Below are positions 8,604 to 17,982 of a stretch of DNA of 64,000 nt, piece by piece (positions within the stretch are counted from its first letter, which is position 1; every line of letters starts with the position of its first letter). The position numbers were made by a program, and so were the translations under genes. The notes beneath the pieces are model-generated. The model was not told the origin of the DNA, searched no databases, and was given only the letters and a program-made list of their open reading frames with translations. Location: positions 62,001-126,000 of the forward strand of contig NZ_JXSS01000048.1 of assembly GCF_000855665.1 (NCBI RefSeq). Reading direction: 5' to 3'. Source of the DNA: Lysobacter sp. A03 (GTDB lineage Bacteria; Pseudomonadota; Gammaproteobacteria; Xanthomonadales; Xanthomonadaceae).

Positions 8604-8876
8604 TCAGTCGTTCCGGTCCTGCGCGGGTGCGTCCACCTCGGCGCCGTCACCGGTCGGCGGCGCTGGCGCGGAAGGTGAGGTCTCCGCGCGGGGCGGATCA
8701 ACCTTGCCGACCCGTGAATCAACCACCGGGCGGTCGTGCTCGTCCTCGCGCAGGATATCCAGCGCAGGGGTGTCCATGTCTTCGAACTGGCCACGCTTGA
8801 CCGCCCAGATGAAGGCCCACAGGGCGAGGCCCAGGCCGAGCATGCTGACGGGAATCAGGAACAGCAGGATATTCAC
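8604..8876 (-). CDS. ccoS: cbb3 oxidase maturation protein CcoS
   Basis: A 90-residue protein with one N-terminal membrane helix (LLFLIPVSMLGLGLALWAF) followed by the CcoS signature WAVKRGQFEDMDTPALDIL. It is longer than many CcoS proteins because of a Pro/Ala/Asp-rich tail of about 40 residues. CcoS is needed for assembly of active cbb3 oxidase (heme and copper insertion into CcoN). It starts with GTG overlapping the ccoI stop as GTGA, so it is translationally coupled to the copper pump. Confidence 0.92.
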   Translation of the reverse strand: MNILLFLIPVSMLGLGLALWAFIWAVKRGQFEDMDTPALDILREDEHDRPVVDSRVGKVDPPRAETSPSAPAPPTGDGAEVDAPAQDRND

Positions 8877-11338
8877 GGGCGACCCTCCGCGGCGGTCAGT
8901 GGGGGGCGGGGCAGCGCTGGCGCGGTGGCTGGCGCACGGGTCAGGCGCAGCGCGTTCGCGGTCACGATCAGGGAGGACACCGCCATGCCCAGCGCGGCGA
9001 TCCAGGGCGTGACCATGCCTGCCGCCGCCAGTGGCAGGGCGAGGACGTTGTAGCCGATCGCCCAGCCGATGTTCTGGTGGATGATCCGGCGCGTCCTTCG
9101 GGCCACCGAGATGGCCTCGGGAATGCGTGACAGCGAGGAGCCGGTCAGCACCAGGTCGGCGGCGCGTTGGGCCAGCGCGGCGCCTTCGCCGATCGCCAGC
9201 GAGACATCCGCGCCGGCGAGCACAGGGGCGTCGTTGAGGCCGTCGCCGATCATTGCCACGACGCGTCCCTGCGCCTGCAGCGCGCGAGCGTAGGCGAGCT
9301 TGTCCTCCGGGCTCTGCCGCGCGTGCGCATCTTCGATGCCAACCTGGCGGGCGAAGCGTTCCACCGCACCGGCCGCATCGCCGCTGGACAGGTGGACCGA
9401 GAGCCCCAACTCACGCAGCGATTCCACCGCGATGCGGGCGTCGGCGCGCTCAGACTCGGCCAGCTGGAAACGGGCGACTGCCTGCGCACCATCGCCCAGC
9501 CACAGCCAGCCATCGTCGCTGGCGCCCGCGGCGAAACCCGCCTGCCCCAGACGCCACAACCGGCCGGCGACCACCCCCTCGATGCCCTGGCCGGGAACGG
9601 CGCGGACATCGCGGGCCAGGGGAGCGTCCTCCACGCGCGCAAACGCCCGCGCGATCGGATGGCCGCTGTCGCGCTCCAGCGCTGCGGCGATCCGCAGCAC
9701 CTGGGTGCGACCCAGGTCGGCCGACACCTCTACCGCCGCCAGCGCCGGCTTGCCGTCGCTGAGGGTGCCGGTCTTGTCGAAGACGATGTCGGTGGCGTCG
9801 GCCAGCCGGTCCAGGGCGTTCTCGCGCACCGCCAGCACGCCAAGCCGGGCCAGTGCGCCATGCGCAGCCGCCAGCGCGGCGGGCACGGCCAGGGACAGCG
9901 CGCACGGACAGCTGATCACCAGCAGCGCCAGGGTGACCTCGAAAGCGCGTGACGGGTCGTAGGCGCGCCAGCCGAAGTACACCGCGACTGTCGCCACCAG
10001 CAGCCCGCTGACGAAATAGTGGGCGACACGCTCGGCGGTGCGGGCCAGCGCGGGACGCTGCGCCTGTGCCTGTTCGACCAGCCGGGCCAGTTGCGACAGG
10101 CGGGTCGCGCTGCCCGTTTCGGTGACTGCCAGCCGGGCAGGGTGTTCTCGGCAGACGGTGCCGGCGAATACCGGATCGCCCACCGATTTGTCGACCGGGC
10201 TGGACTCGCCGGTGAGCAGCGCTTCCTCGAAGCGTGCCTTGGCATCCAGCAGTCGGCCGTCCGCGGGGACGACTTCACCCACCGCCACGCAGGCGATATC
10301 GCCGATCACCAGTGCCGGCAGGGGGATCGACTCCCGGCTGCCGTCGGCCAGCTCACGGGTGGCAAAGGCCGGCCGCGCCCGGGCCAGCGCATCGACCTGG
10401 GCGCTGGCGATGTTGCGCGCGCGTTGCTCGAGCATCCGCGCGATCGAGAGCAGGAACACGAACATCACCGCGGCGTCGTACCAGACGTGCTCGCTGCCCC
10501 GGATGGTGCCGATCACGCTGGCGAAATACGCCAGCAGTGTCGAGCCGGCGATCAAGGTGTCCATCCCCAGTTGGCGGTGGCGCAGCTCGCGCCAGGCGCC
10601 GCTGATGAACGGCCAGCCGGCGTAGAACACCACCGGGGTGGAGACCAGGAACGTCAGCCAGCGGAAAAAGTCGCGGGTCGGGATCGGCATCGAGCCGGTC
10701 GTGTCCAGGTACAGCGAGCCGGCGAGCATCATCGCCTGCATCGATCCCAGGCCGGCCACGCCGATACGGATCAGGTCGCGGTTGCGCTGGCGGCGATGGG
10801 CGCGCTCGCGCGCCTCGCCACTGGCCAGATAGGGCCGGTAGCCGAGTGCCACAAGCCGTTGCAAGGGAACCGAGAGCGAGGTCTGCGCCGGATCCCAGGC
10901 GACCCGGATCCGTCCGGTGACGGCGTTTGCGCCAGCCTCCAGAACGCCGGCCTCGCGTGCCAGCACGCGGTCGATCAGCCACGCGCACGCGGCGCAGCGC
11001 ATGCCATCGGTGAGCAGGGTGATCTCGCGGCCGCCGGGGATGTCGTGGGCGTGTTCGGCGAGCAGTTCGTCGCGGTCCCAGACCGCCAGGTCGACGGGGT
11101 CGGTATCGACCCGCCCGGCATGCTGGCTGCGCAGCTGGTAGTAGTCGCCCAGGTCGGCTTCGCGGATCCACTGCGCTGCCGCGGCGCAGCCGTCGCAGCA
11201 GAACAGGCGCGATGAGCCATCCAGTTCGACGCGCGCCGGCGACGCGGGGAGGTCTTCCCCGCAGTGGTAGCAGCCGTCGGTGTCCGCGAGCAGCGATTCG
11301 TTGCGCGTGGTGACGTCTGCGCTCACGGCCGCAGCCAT
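8873..11338 (-). CDS. ccoI: Copper-translocating P1B-type ATPase CcoI (FixI)
   Basis: An 821-residue heavy-metal P-type ATPase of the CcoI/FixI type. The N-terminus has two cysteine-rich elements (CYHCGEDLP and FCCDGCAAA) and a metal-binding motif MRCAACAWL near residue 115. The core shows LLTGESSPVD (actuator), SCPCALSLA (Cu-type membrane CPC motif), the phosphorylation site DKTGTLSDGK, SGHPIARAF and GDGLNDAPVL. The protein exports copper to the periplasm for the CuB centre of cbb3 oxidase. It starts nine bases after ccoH. Confidence 0.95.
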   Translation of the reverse strand: MAAAVSADVTTRNESLLADTDGCYHCGEDLPASPARVELDGSSRLFCCDGCAAAAQWIREADLGDYYQLRSQHAGRVDTDPVDLAVWDRDELLAEHAHDIPGGREITLLTDGMRCAACAWLIDRVLAREAGVLEAGANAVTGRIRVAWDPAQTSLSVPLQRLVALGYRPYLASGEARERAHRRQRNRDLIRIGVAGLGSMQAMMLAGSLYLDTTGSMPIPTRDFFRWLTFLVSTPVVFYAGWPFISGAWRELRHRQLGMDTLIAGSTLLAYFASVIGTIRGSEHVWYDAAVMFVFLLSIARMLEQRARNIASAQVDALARARPAFATRELADGSRESIPLPALVIGDIACVAVGEVVPADGRLLDAKARFEEALLTGESSPVDKSVGDPVFAGTVCREHPARLAVTETGSATRLSQLARLVEQAQAQRPALARTAERVAHYFVSGLLVATVAVYFGWRAYDPSRAFEVTLALLVISCPCALSLAVPAALAAAHGALARLGVLAVRENALDRLADATDIVFDKTGTLSDGKPALAAVEVSADLGRTQVLRIAAALERDSGHPIARAFARVEDAPLARDVRAVPGQGIEGVVAGRLWRLGQAGFAAGASDDGWLWLGDGAQAVARFQLAESERADARIAVESLRELGLSVHLSSGDAAGAVERFARQVGIEDAHARQSPEDKLAYARALQAQGRVVAMIGDGLNDAPVLAGADVSLAIGEGAALAQRAADLVLTGSSLSRIPEAISVARRTRRIIHQNIGWAIGYNVLALPLAAAGMVTPWIAALGMAVSSLIVTANALRLTRAPATAPALPRPPLTAAEGRP

Positions 11339-11347
11339 TGCACGGAC

Positions 11348-11893
11348 CTACTGCGCCTGCAACGAAGGCCGCAGGTTGGTGGCCTGCTGGCCCTTGGGAA
11401 GACGCCCTCTCAGGCGCCAGTGCGAGTCCTCAGGACCCAGCTCGACCTTCCAGTCGTGGCTGTCGTCGAGCTCGGCGTCGACACGCCATCCCAGCTCGCC
11501 GGGGCCTAGCAGCAACACGGTGTCGCGCGCCGAATCGGAAGGATGGGCGAGGGTCAGCCGCAGCGGCGCGTCGCGGTCGAAGGTGCCACTGACCGGCAAC
11601 ACCTCAATGAAGCCGCCCTCCGCATCGGTGCGAACGATCGCGCTGAGCTTCTGCTCACTGGCGATCGCATCCGCGCTGAGGTCGGCCGTCTGGATCTGCG
11701 CGGTGCGCTGGACATCGTCGCGGACCACATCGTTGCCGTCGCCACCGGCGATGAAGATCAGGCCGATGCTGGCGATCACCACGGCCGCCGGCAATGCGAT
11801 CACCAGCCAGACGATCGGCATGCGCCAGGGCGATTCCGGCTTGTCGGTGGGGTCGGGCGTACCGCGGCGCTTTTCGGGGGAGGGATCCGTCAT
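11348..11893 (-). CDS. ccoH: FixH-family oxidase assembly protein CcoH
   Basis: A 181-residue FixH/CcoH-family protein. One membrane helix near residues 30-50 (VWLVIALPAAVVIASIGLIFI) is followed by a periplasmic beta-rich domain with the family's LTHPSD-like element (LAHPSDSARD) and a C-terminal WRLRGRLPKGQ. CcoH interacts with CcoP/CcoG and is required for cbb3 assembly. The ATG overlaps the ccoG stop as ATGA. Confidence 0.85.
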   Translation of the reverse strand: MTDPSPEKRRGTPDPTDKPESPWRMPIVWLVIALPAAVVIASIGLIFIAGGDGNDVVRDDVQRTAQIQTADLSADAIASEQKLSAIVRTDAEGGFIEVLPVSGTFDRDAPLRLTLAHPSDSARDTVLLLGPGELGWRVDAELDDSHDWKVELGPEDSHWRLRGRLPKGQQATNLRPSLQAQ

Positions 11894-13455
11894 GGGGTAG
11901 GTCCAAAGAAGCTGCTGTCCGCGACCTGGCGGATGCTGCCGTCGGCCGACTCGATGATGAAGCGCACCTCGTGGCGGCCCTGCACGCTGGCCGGCGCGGT
12001 GACTTCCACCGGTACCGACGCAACCTGCGCCGCCAGCACGTGCACGCTGGTACCTGCGTCGCGCAGCTCGATCCCCGGTGTCGTGGCGTCCAGGGTGATG
12101 CGGTAGTCCTGCTCCAGGTCGGTCTTGTTGACCAGTTTCAGGGTGTAGCCGTTGTCGATGCCGTCGGCGGTGACCCGGTAGAGCGCGTTGCGGTCGCGTA
12201 GCACGTCCACGATCAGTGGGCTGCGCGCGGCGATGCCCCAGGCCCAGGCACCGATCAGAACGAGCAGCAGCGCCGCGTAGACGAACACGCGCGGGCGCAG
12301 AACGCGGGTCGGCTTGCCGTCGATCGCATTCTGGGTGGAATAGCGGATCAGGCCACGCGGGTAGCCCATCTTGTCCATGACCTCGTCACAGACGTCGATG
12401 CAGGCACCGCACGCGATGCAGTCGTACTGCAGGCCGTTGCGGATATCGATTCCGGTCGGGCAGACCTGCACGCACAGGGTGCAATCGATGCAGTCGCCGG
12501 CCAGCTCGGGATCCGGGCGCGGCAGGGCGACCTCCAGGCTGGCACCGAACTCGGCATCGTTGGGCAGCCCGGCGTCGGCGCGCGCCACTTCCATGGCGTT
12601 GCCCGCGGCGTCGTGATGGCTGGCGCGGAACACCAGCTCGTAGGCCAGCACCTTGTCCAGCAACCCGCGTCCGCGCGAAATCACGTCGCCCAGGCCGCGA
12701 CGGCGCGGTCCACGCGGCTCCCCGCGCATCGGGTCGTAGGCGATGATCAGCGTGTCACGGTCGAACATCGCGCTCTGGAAGCGCGCGTAGGGGCACATAT
12801 AGCGGCACACCTGCTCACGCAGGAAGCCGGCGTTGCCCAACGTGGCCAGTGCGTAGAAGAACACCCAGAAGGTTTCCCACCCGTTCCACTCGAACGGCCA
12901 GATGCGCTGGCCGAGGCTGACGATCGGGGTGAAGAAACCAACGAAGGTAAAGCCCGTCCATAGCGCGAACACGATCCACAGGGCGTGCTTGCTGCCCTTG
13001 CGCAGGATCTTGTTGCCGTTCCACGGCCCGGCGTCGAGCTTCATGCGCTTGGCGCGATCGCCCTCGGTCCAGCGCTCCATCCACAGGAACACCTCGGTCC
13101 AGACGGTTTGCGGACAGGCGTAGCCGCACCAGATTCGCCCGGCCAGGGCGGTGACGAAGAACAGCACCATGGCCAGGATGATCAGCAGCATCGCCAGGAA
13201 GGTGAAATCCTGCGGCCAGAAGGTCAGCCCGAAGACATGGAACTTGCGCGCCGGCAGGTCGAACAGGACCGCCTGGTGGCCGTCCCACTGCAGCCAGGGG
13301 AACACGTAGTACATGCCCAGCAACCAGAACACCGCCGCCTTGCGAAGGCGATCGAACCGGCCAGTGACATCGCGCGGATAGACCTTGCGCTCCTTGACGT
13401 AGACGGAGCTTCCGCTGCCGTCGTCAAGGAGGTCGATGTCGATTTTCTTGCTCAC
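11890..13455 (-). CDS. ccoG: Cytochrome c oxidase accessory protein CcoG (FixG/RdxA)
   Basis: A 521-residue membrane iron-sulfur protein. After a short cytoplasmic tail come membrane helices, the conserved CGYACPQTVWTEVF motif, and two ferredoxin clusters CIDCTLCVQVCP and CIACGACIDVCD around residues 320-365. A further helix and a C-terminal immunoglobulin-like periplasmic domain follow. CcoG is a cupric reductase that supplies Cu(I) for cbb3 assembly. The start is GTG at 13455. There are 22 bases between it and the upstream small membrane gene. Confidence 0.95.
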   Translation of the reverse strand: MSKKIDIDLLDDGSGSSVYVKERKVYPRDVTGRFDRLRKAAVFWLLGMYYVFPWLQWDGHQAVLFDLPARKFHVFGLTFWPQDFTFLAMLLIILAMVLFFVTALAGRIWCGYACPQTVWTEVFLWMERWTEGDRAKRMKLDAGPWNGNKILRKGSKHALWIVFALWTGFTFVGFFTPIVSLGQRIWPFEWNGWETFWVFFYALATLGNAGFLREQVCRYMCPYARFQSAMFDRDTLIIAYDPMRGEPRGPRRRGLGDVISRGRGLLDKVLAYELVFRASHHDAAGNAMEVARADAGLPNDAEFGASLEVALPRPDPELAGDCIDCTLCVQVCPTGIDIRNGLQYDCIACGACIDVCDEVMDKMGYPRGLIRYSTQNAIDGKPTRVLRPRVFVYAALLLVLIGAWAWGIAARSPLIVDVLRDRNALYRVTADGIDNGYTLKLVNKTDLEQDYRITLDATTPGIELRDAGTSVHVLAAQVASVPVEVTAPASVQGRHEVRFIIESADGSIRQVADSSFFGPTP

Positions 13456-13477
13456 CGCGGACTGCCTGTATTGATGG

Positions 13478-13777
13478 TTACTTCGGGGGTAACGATTGGT
13501 TGAACCGGCTTGCGGGCCGCAGTAGCAGCCAGGTAAAGAGGCTCGACGACGCGGTCGCCAGCCAGAACATGAAGAAGCCGATCGTGTAACCCAGCCCCGG
13601 AGTGATGGACACCTCGGGGAAGGTCATGTCGCGCAATTGCAAGGGATCGACGAGGGCGAAGAAGACCATCGTGGCGACCCCGGCGGCAAAAAAACTCGGC
13701 CAGAGGATCGCCCCCACCCGCTGCGCCATCGGGCGGGGCGGGTGGTCCATTGCAGTGGGCCGGGCGTATTGGCTCAT
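13478..13777 (-). CDS. Small two-helix membrane protein between ccoP and ccoG
   Basis: A 99-residue protein with two predicted membrane segments (residues about 23-45 and 62-85) and an acidic loop between them. I do not recognise a named family. The ATG overlaps the ccoP stop (ATGA) and ccoG follows closely, so it is embedded in the oxidase operon. A cbb3 assembly or accessory role is inferred from position only. Confidence 0.75.
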   Translation of the reverse strand: MSQYARPTAMDHPPRPMAQRVGAILWPSFFAAGVATMVFFALVDPLQLRDMTFPEVSITPGLGYTIGFFMFWLATASSSLFTWLLLRPASRFNQSLPPK

Positions 13778-14703
13778 TGGGCCGCCTTGCTGTCCGCCGG
13801 CGTGTTGGACAGCGACCAGATGTAGGCGGCGACCAGACGAGTGCGGGTCTCGCCCAAGAGGTCACGGTGCGCCGGCATCACCCCGTGGCGACCGTTCTCG
13901 ATGGTCTCATAGAGGCTTTCCTTGCTGTCGCCATACATCCAGTAGTCGTCGGTCAGGTCGGGAGCACCAAGTGCCTGGTTGCCCTTGCCCTCGACCCCGT
14001 GGCAGGCCACGCAGACGCCGTCATAGAGTTTCTTGCCGCGTGCGGCCATGAAGTCGTTGCGGGTCGTCTGGTCCGTGCCCAGCGCGCGCACGTAGGCGAT
14101 GACATAGTCGATCGCGTTCTCGCCGCCCATGCCGGTCAGCACCTTGCCCCACTCGGGCATCACGCCTTCGCGGCCGTCCAGGATGGTTTCCAGGATCGTT
14201 TCGGGTTCTCCGCCCCAATGCCAGATGTCGTCGGTCAGGTTCGGGTAGCCGATGGCACCCTGGGCGGAGGAGCCGTGGCAGGTCGCGCAGGTATTGGCAA
14301 AGATCGATCGGCCCAGGTTCAGCGCCACCGGATCGCCGGCAAGCTGGTCGATCGGCTGCCCCTCGTAGGGACGGAAGGTCTCGGCCAGGGTCTCGTCCCA
14401 CACCGCCTTGTCCTGCGCGTGCTCGGTTTTCGACGTCCAGCCGCTGTAACCGGGGTACTTGCCCAGCCCGCCGTACCAGAAGAAGTAGGCGAAACCGAAC
14501 GCGATGCTGATGTAGAAGCCCTGGATCCACCAGCGCGGCATCGGCTTGTTGTACTCGGTGATGTCCTCGTCCCAGTAGTGACTGGTTTCCTCGGGCTTGG
14601 GATCGCCGGGGCGGCGCTTGGAGGTCCACCACAGCAGCCAGGTGATCCCGAGCAGGTTGAGTGCCGCCAGGGCAATGACATACCACGACCAGCTGGTGCT
14701 CAT
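13774..14703 (-). CDS. ccoP: cbb3-type cytochrome c oxidase subunit III (diheme CcoP)
   Basis: A 309-residue diheme cytochrome. An N-terminal membrane helix pair, separated by the charged loop KRRPGDPKPEETSHYWDEDI, precedes two cytochrome c domains with CATCHGSSAQGA and CVACHGVEGKG. Downstream methionines in MPEWGKV and MPAHRD are the likely axial ligands. CcoP passes electrons from periplasmic cytochromes to CcoO/CcoN. It overlaps ccoQ upstream and the small membrane gene downstream, both as ATGA. Confidence 0.96.
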   Translation of the reverse strand: MSTSWSWYVIALAALNLLGITWLLWWTSKRRPGDPKPEETSHYWDEDITEYNKPMPRWWIQGFYISIAFGFAYFFWYGGLGKYPGYSGWTSKTEHAQDKAVWDETLAETFRPYEGQPIDQLAGDPVALNLGRSIFANTCATCHGSSAQGAIGYPNLTDDIWHWGGEPETILETILDGREGVMPEWGKVLTGMGGENAIDYVIAYVRALGTDQTTRNDFMAARGKKLYDGVCVACHGVEGKGNQALGAPDLTDDYWMYGDSKESLYETIENGRHGVMPAHRDLLGETRTRLVAAYIWSLSNTPADSKAAQ

Positions 14704-14873
14704 GCGTCCTGTTTCCTTGCGTCGTTGGCGGCGTTGGCGATCTCGCCCGGTTCGTCTTCAAGTGCCAGACGGGCGGTCTCGTCAAATGACGCCTTGTTCT
14801 CCGGGCGCCAGGCCCAGACCCAGATGCCGATGAAAACCAGCATCAGGAAGAGGGTGATGAATCCAGAAAGCAT
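14700..14873 (-). CDS. ccoQ: cbb3 oxidase subunit CcoQ (57 residues)
   Basis: A 57-residue gene. It has a single membrane helix (GFITLFLMLVFIGIWVWAW) followed by the CcoQ hallmark WRPENKASFDE and a short acidic tail. CcoQ stabilises the cbb3 complex. The ATG at 14873 lies three bases after the ccoO stop, and its stop overlaps the ccoP ATG as ATGA, giving the canonical N-O-Q-P order. Confidence 0.95.
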   Translation of the reverse strand: MLSGFITLFLMLVFIGIWVWAWRPENKASFDETARLALEDEPGEIANAANDARKQDA

Positions 14874-14876
14874 CGC

Positions 14877-15491
14877 TCAACCTCCACGCGGCGCGTGCAG
14901 GCCGAGGCCCTGCAGGTAGGCGACGACCGCGTCCAGTTCGGTCTTTCCGGCCACGTCCTCGGCGGCGCTGGCCACTTCCTCGTCGGTGTAGGGGTCGCCC
15001 AGACGCTGCAGCGCCTTCATGTGACGGGTGATCTTCGCGCCGCTGACCTCGTTCTTGGCCAGCCACGGGAAGGCCGGCATGTTCGACTCGGGCACGAGGG
15101 CGCGCGGATCGACCATGTGCACGCGATGCCAGTCATCGGAGTAGCGGCCGCCGATCCGGGCCAGATCCGGTCCGGTGCGCTTTGAGCCCCACTGGAACGG
15201 TCGGTCATAGACCGACTCGCCGGCCAGTGAATAATGGCCGTAGCGCTCGGTCTCGAAGCGCAGGGTGCGGATCATCTGCGAGTGGCAGTTGTAGCAGCCC
15301 TCGCGGACGTACACGTCGCGCCCCGCCAGCTGCAGGGCCGGATAGGGCTTCACACCCGGCAGCGGCTTGATCGCCTCGGCCTGGTACATCAGCGGCACGA
15401 TCTCCGCCAGCCCACCCAGCGATACCGCGATGGCCACCAGCACTGCCAGCAGGCCGACGTTCTTCTCAATCTTCTCGTGTCCAAAAGCCAT
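14877..15491 (-). CDS. ccoO: cbb3-type cytochrome c oxidase subunit II (CcoO)
   Basis: A 204-residue monoheme cytochrome. One N-terminal membrane anchor ([20 protein letters not shown]) is followed by the heme motif [15 protein letters not shown] and the conserved YGHYSLAGE and [15 protein letters not shown] elements. The late Met-rich stretch [10 protein letters not shown] supplies the axial ligand. It starts ten bases after ccoN. Confidence 0.96.
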   Translation of the reverse strand: MAFGHEKIEKNVGLLAVLVAIAVSLGGLAEIVPLMYQAEAIKPLPGVKPYPALQLAGRDVYVREGCYNCHSQMIRTLRFETERYGHYSLAGESVYDRPFQWGSKRTGPDLARIGGRYSDDWHRVHMVDPRALVPESNMPAFPWLAKNEVSGAKITRHMKALQRLGDPYTDEEVASAAEDVAGKTELDAVVAYLQGLGLHAPRGG

Positions 15492-15501
15492 TTTTTCGTC
15501 C

Positions 15502-16995
15502 TCAGCCCTTTGCCGCTGCCGCGTGTGGCGGCAGGACCGGGTGTGCGGCGGGTGCGAGCACGTTCTGACGCGTGCGCCACATGTTCCAAGACATCAGGCA
15601 GATGCCTGCCAGCACCATGACCCCGCCCAGCAGGCGGCCCAGGTAGTACGGATAGGTGACCGCCAGCGACTCGACGAAGCTGTAGGTCAGCGTGCCGTCG
15701 GCGTTGGTCGCGCGCCACATCAGGCCCTGGGTGATCCCGGCGATCCACATCGAGGCGATGTAGAACACCACGCCGATGGTGTGCAGCCAGAAGTGCGCGT
15801 CGATCCACTTGATCGAGTACATCTCCTTGGCACCGATCAGGCGCGGGTAGAGGGAGTACAGCGAGCCGAAGGAAATCATCGCCACCCACCCCAGCGTGCC
15901 GGCGTGGACGTGGCCCACGGTCCAGTCGGTGTAGTGGCTGAGCGAGTTGACGGTCTTGATCGACAGCAACGGGCCTTCAAAGGTCGCGATCATGTAGAAG
16001 CTGATGGCGACGATCAGGAACTTCAGGATCGGGTCGGTGCGCAGTTTGTGCCACACGCCCGACAGGGTCAGGATGCCGTTCATCGCGCCGCCCCAGCTGG
16101 GAGCGAGCAGGATCACCGAGAACACCATGCCCACCGATTGCGCCCAGTCGGGCAGGGCGGTGTAGTGCAGATGGTGCGGGCCGGCCCACATGTAGACCGA
16201 GATCAGCGCCCAGAAGTGGACGATCGACAGCCGGTAGGAGTAGATCGGGCGCTGCGCCTGCTTGGGCACGAAGTAATACATCATCGCCAGGTAGCCCACG
16301 GTCAGCAGGAACGCCACCGCGTTGTGCCCGTACCACCACTGCGCCATCGCATCCACGGCGCCGGTGTAGAGGGAGTACGACTTGAAGAGTCCGGCCGGCA
16401 TGGCCAGGTTGTTGACGATGTGCAGCATGCACACGCCGATGATGTACGCGCCGTAGAACCAGTTGGCGACGTAGATGTGCTTGACCTTGCGCTTGGCGAT
16501 GGTGCCGAAGAACAACCACCCATAAGCCACCCAGACGACCGCGATCAAGATGTCGATCGGCCATTCAAGCTCGGCGTATTCCTTGCTCTGGGTGATTCCC
16601 AGCGGCAGCGTGATCACCGCGCTGACCATGGCCAGCTGCCAGCCCCAGAAGACGAAGCTGGCGAGCTTGTCCGACAGCAGGCGGACGTGGCAGGTGCGCT
16701 GGACAACGTACAGGCTGGTGGCAAACAGCACCGAGCCACCGAAGGCGAAGATCACCCCGTTGGTGTGCAGCGGGCGCAGTCGGCCGTAACTGAGCCACGG
16801 GGTGTCGAAGTTCAGCGCCGGCCAGTACAGCTGGGCGGCGATGAACACGCCGACCGCCATGCCCACGATGCCCCAGAACATCGTCGCCACCACGAACTGA
16901 TGGACGACCTTGTCGTTGTAGTAGCCGCGGGGCGCGGCGGCCTCGGGTACGCCGGGAGCGCCCGGCCTTGCCACGGCATCCTGATGCACAGTCAT
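15502..16995 (-). CDS. ccoN: cbb3-type cytochrome c oxidase catalytic subunit I (CcoN)
   Basis: A 497-residue 12-helix heme-copper oxidase subunit, the usual CcoN length. Visible family elements include [16 protein letters not shown] with the low-spin heme His, the active-site region [24 protein letters not shown], and the CuB histidines in [32 protein letters not shown] follows. It reduces O2 at low oxygen tension in the inner membrane. It is first in the operon, 56 bases downstream of a perfect FNR box. Confidence 0.97.
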   Translation of the reverse strand: MTVHQDAVARPGAPGVPEAAAPRGYYNDKVVHQFVVATMFWGIVGMAVGVFIAAQLYWPALNFDTPWLSYGRLRPLHTNGVIFAFGGSVLFATSLYVVQRTCHVRLLSDKLASFVFWGWQLAMVSAVITLPLGITQSKEYAELEWPIDILIAVVWVAYGWLFFGTIAKRKVKHIYVANWFYGAYIIGVCMLHIVNNLAMPAGLFKSYSLYTGAVDAMAQWWYGHNAVAFLLTVGYLAMMYYFVPKQAQRPIYSYRLSIVHFWALISVYMWAGPHHLHYTALPDWAQSVGMVFSVILLAPSWGGAMNGILTLSGVWHKLRTDPILKFLIVAISFYMIATFEGPLLSIKTVNSLSHYTDWTVGHVHAGTLGWVAMISFGSLYSLYPRLIGAKEMYSIKWIDAHFWLHTIGVVFYIASMWIAGITQGLMWRATNADGTLTYSFVESLAVTYPYYLGRLLGGVMVLAGICLMSWNMWRTRQNVLAPAAHPVLPPHAAAAKG

Positions 16996-17051
16996 GAATG
17001 GACCTTCATTTGCGTTAGCACCTATTTTCCCGAATACAATTTGACGGGTAC

Positions 17052-17065
17052 TTGATCTGGATCAA
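17052..17065. promoter_or_regulatory. FNR/ANR box upstream of ccoN
   Basis: Perfect palindromic FNR site TTGATCTGGATCAA. Its near edge is 56 bases from the ccoN ATG, consistent with a class-II activator site centred near -41.5 and a short leader. Confidence 0.9.
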
Positions 17066-17379
17066 TCTGGTGGGGTGCGGTGGGTGGTAATGGCGTGCCA
17101 GCGGGATGCCGACGCCGACCACTTCCCGGCGATTCCGTGGCCGGTCCTGGCGCGCACCGGTATCACCACGGGCGAACGGACACAGCGCCGCTCGTGATGG
17201 ACCGGCTGGGCGCTTCGACTGCCCGCCTTCCTGCCGCCGCTGGAGACCAGCACTGCATGCGGACAGGTACGGACATTGTAGATGATCGCGTCAGCGAAAC
17301 GCAGCCATGCCCGACGCCGGCTCAGCGGGAGGCTGTGCCGGATCTGGCGGGTCCTGCTTCAAACAACCGGGCTGACGGC
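17066..17379. other. Intergenic stretch between the ccoN promoter and the SCO gene
   Basis: About 310 bases with no ORF I can support, no clear terminator and no repeat. It separates the cco operon promoter from the 3' end of the nirK-nirV-SCO operon, which is on the same strand. Confidence 0.5.
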
Positions 17380-17982
17380 TTACTTCAGCGCCTTGCGCAC
17401 TGCTTCGACGAACTCCGGATCGGGCTTGCTGCCCATCTTCTCGGTACGCGCCAGGATGCGGCCCTCGCCGTCCAGCAGGACCAGGGCGCTGGTGTGGTTG
17501 AACTCGCCGTCGGCCAGGGCGCGATAGCGGATGTTGAGCACGCCGGCCACCGAGCGGACATCGTCGGGCGCCGGACTGGCGAGGGTCCACTGCGCCGGAT
17601 CGAGTTTGCGCTGGGTGGCCATCCGGGCCAGTGCCTGCGGCGTATCGCGGGCCGGGTCCATGCTGATCAGGGTCACGCCCAGCTTTTTGCGCTCGCTGTC
17701 GTCGAGCTGCTTCTGCACCGCCTTGCCACTGTCGATGATCAGCGGGCAGATGTACTGGCAGGAGGTGTAGAACATCGATACCAGCTGGGGCTTGCCGCGC
17801 CTGTCGCGCCAAGCGCTGGTGCGGCCGGCCTGGTCGGTCAGTTGCACGTCCAGCTGGTAGACCGAGTTGCCCGGCAGGGGCGACTTCTGCGCGGCCGGTG
17901 GGGCAGCGAGCGCCGAAGCGGGGATCGCCACCGTGCCGCCAGCCAGCACGGTCAGGGCGATGGAAAGGGCAAGTGATTTCAT
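17380..17982 (-). CDS. SCO1/SenC-family copper chaperone or thiol-disulfide protein
   Basis: A 200-residue exported protein with a signal peptide (cleavage near ALA-AP, residue 26) and a thioredoxin-like SCO fold. The copper-binding CX3C motif is in YTSCQYICP near residue 75, and the third ligand His is in EFNHTSAL near residue 165. SCO proteins deliver copper to cytochrome oxidases. Here it is coupled by ATGA overlap to nirV and stands behind nirK, so copper delivery to nitrite reductase is a reasonable inference; service to the neighbouring oxidase is an alternative. Confidence 0.85.
   Translation of the reverse strand: MKSLALSIALTVLAGGTVAIPASALAAPPAAQKSPLPGNSVYQLDVQLTDQAGRTSAWRDRRGKPQLVSMFYTSCQYICPLIIDSGKAVQKQLDDSERKKLGVTLISMDPARDTPQALARMATQRKLDPAQWTLASPAPDDVRSVAGVLNIRYRALADGEFNHTSALVLLDGEGRILARTEKMGSKPDPEFVEAVRKALK

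Noticed and set aside
15367-17055. 562-residue plus-strand frame across ccoN
   Set aside because: Shadow of ccoN; no recognisable domain and it covers a proven family member on the other strand.
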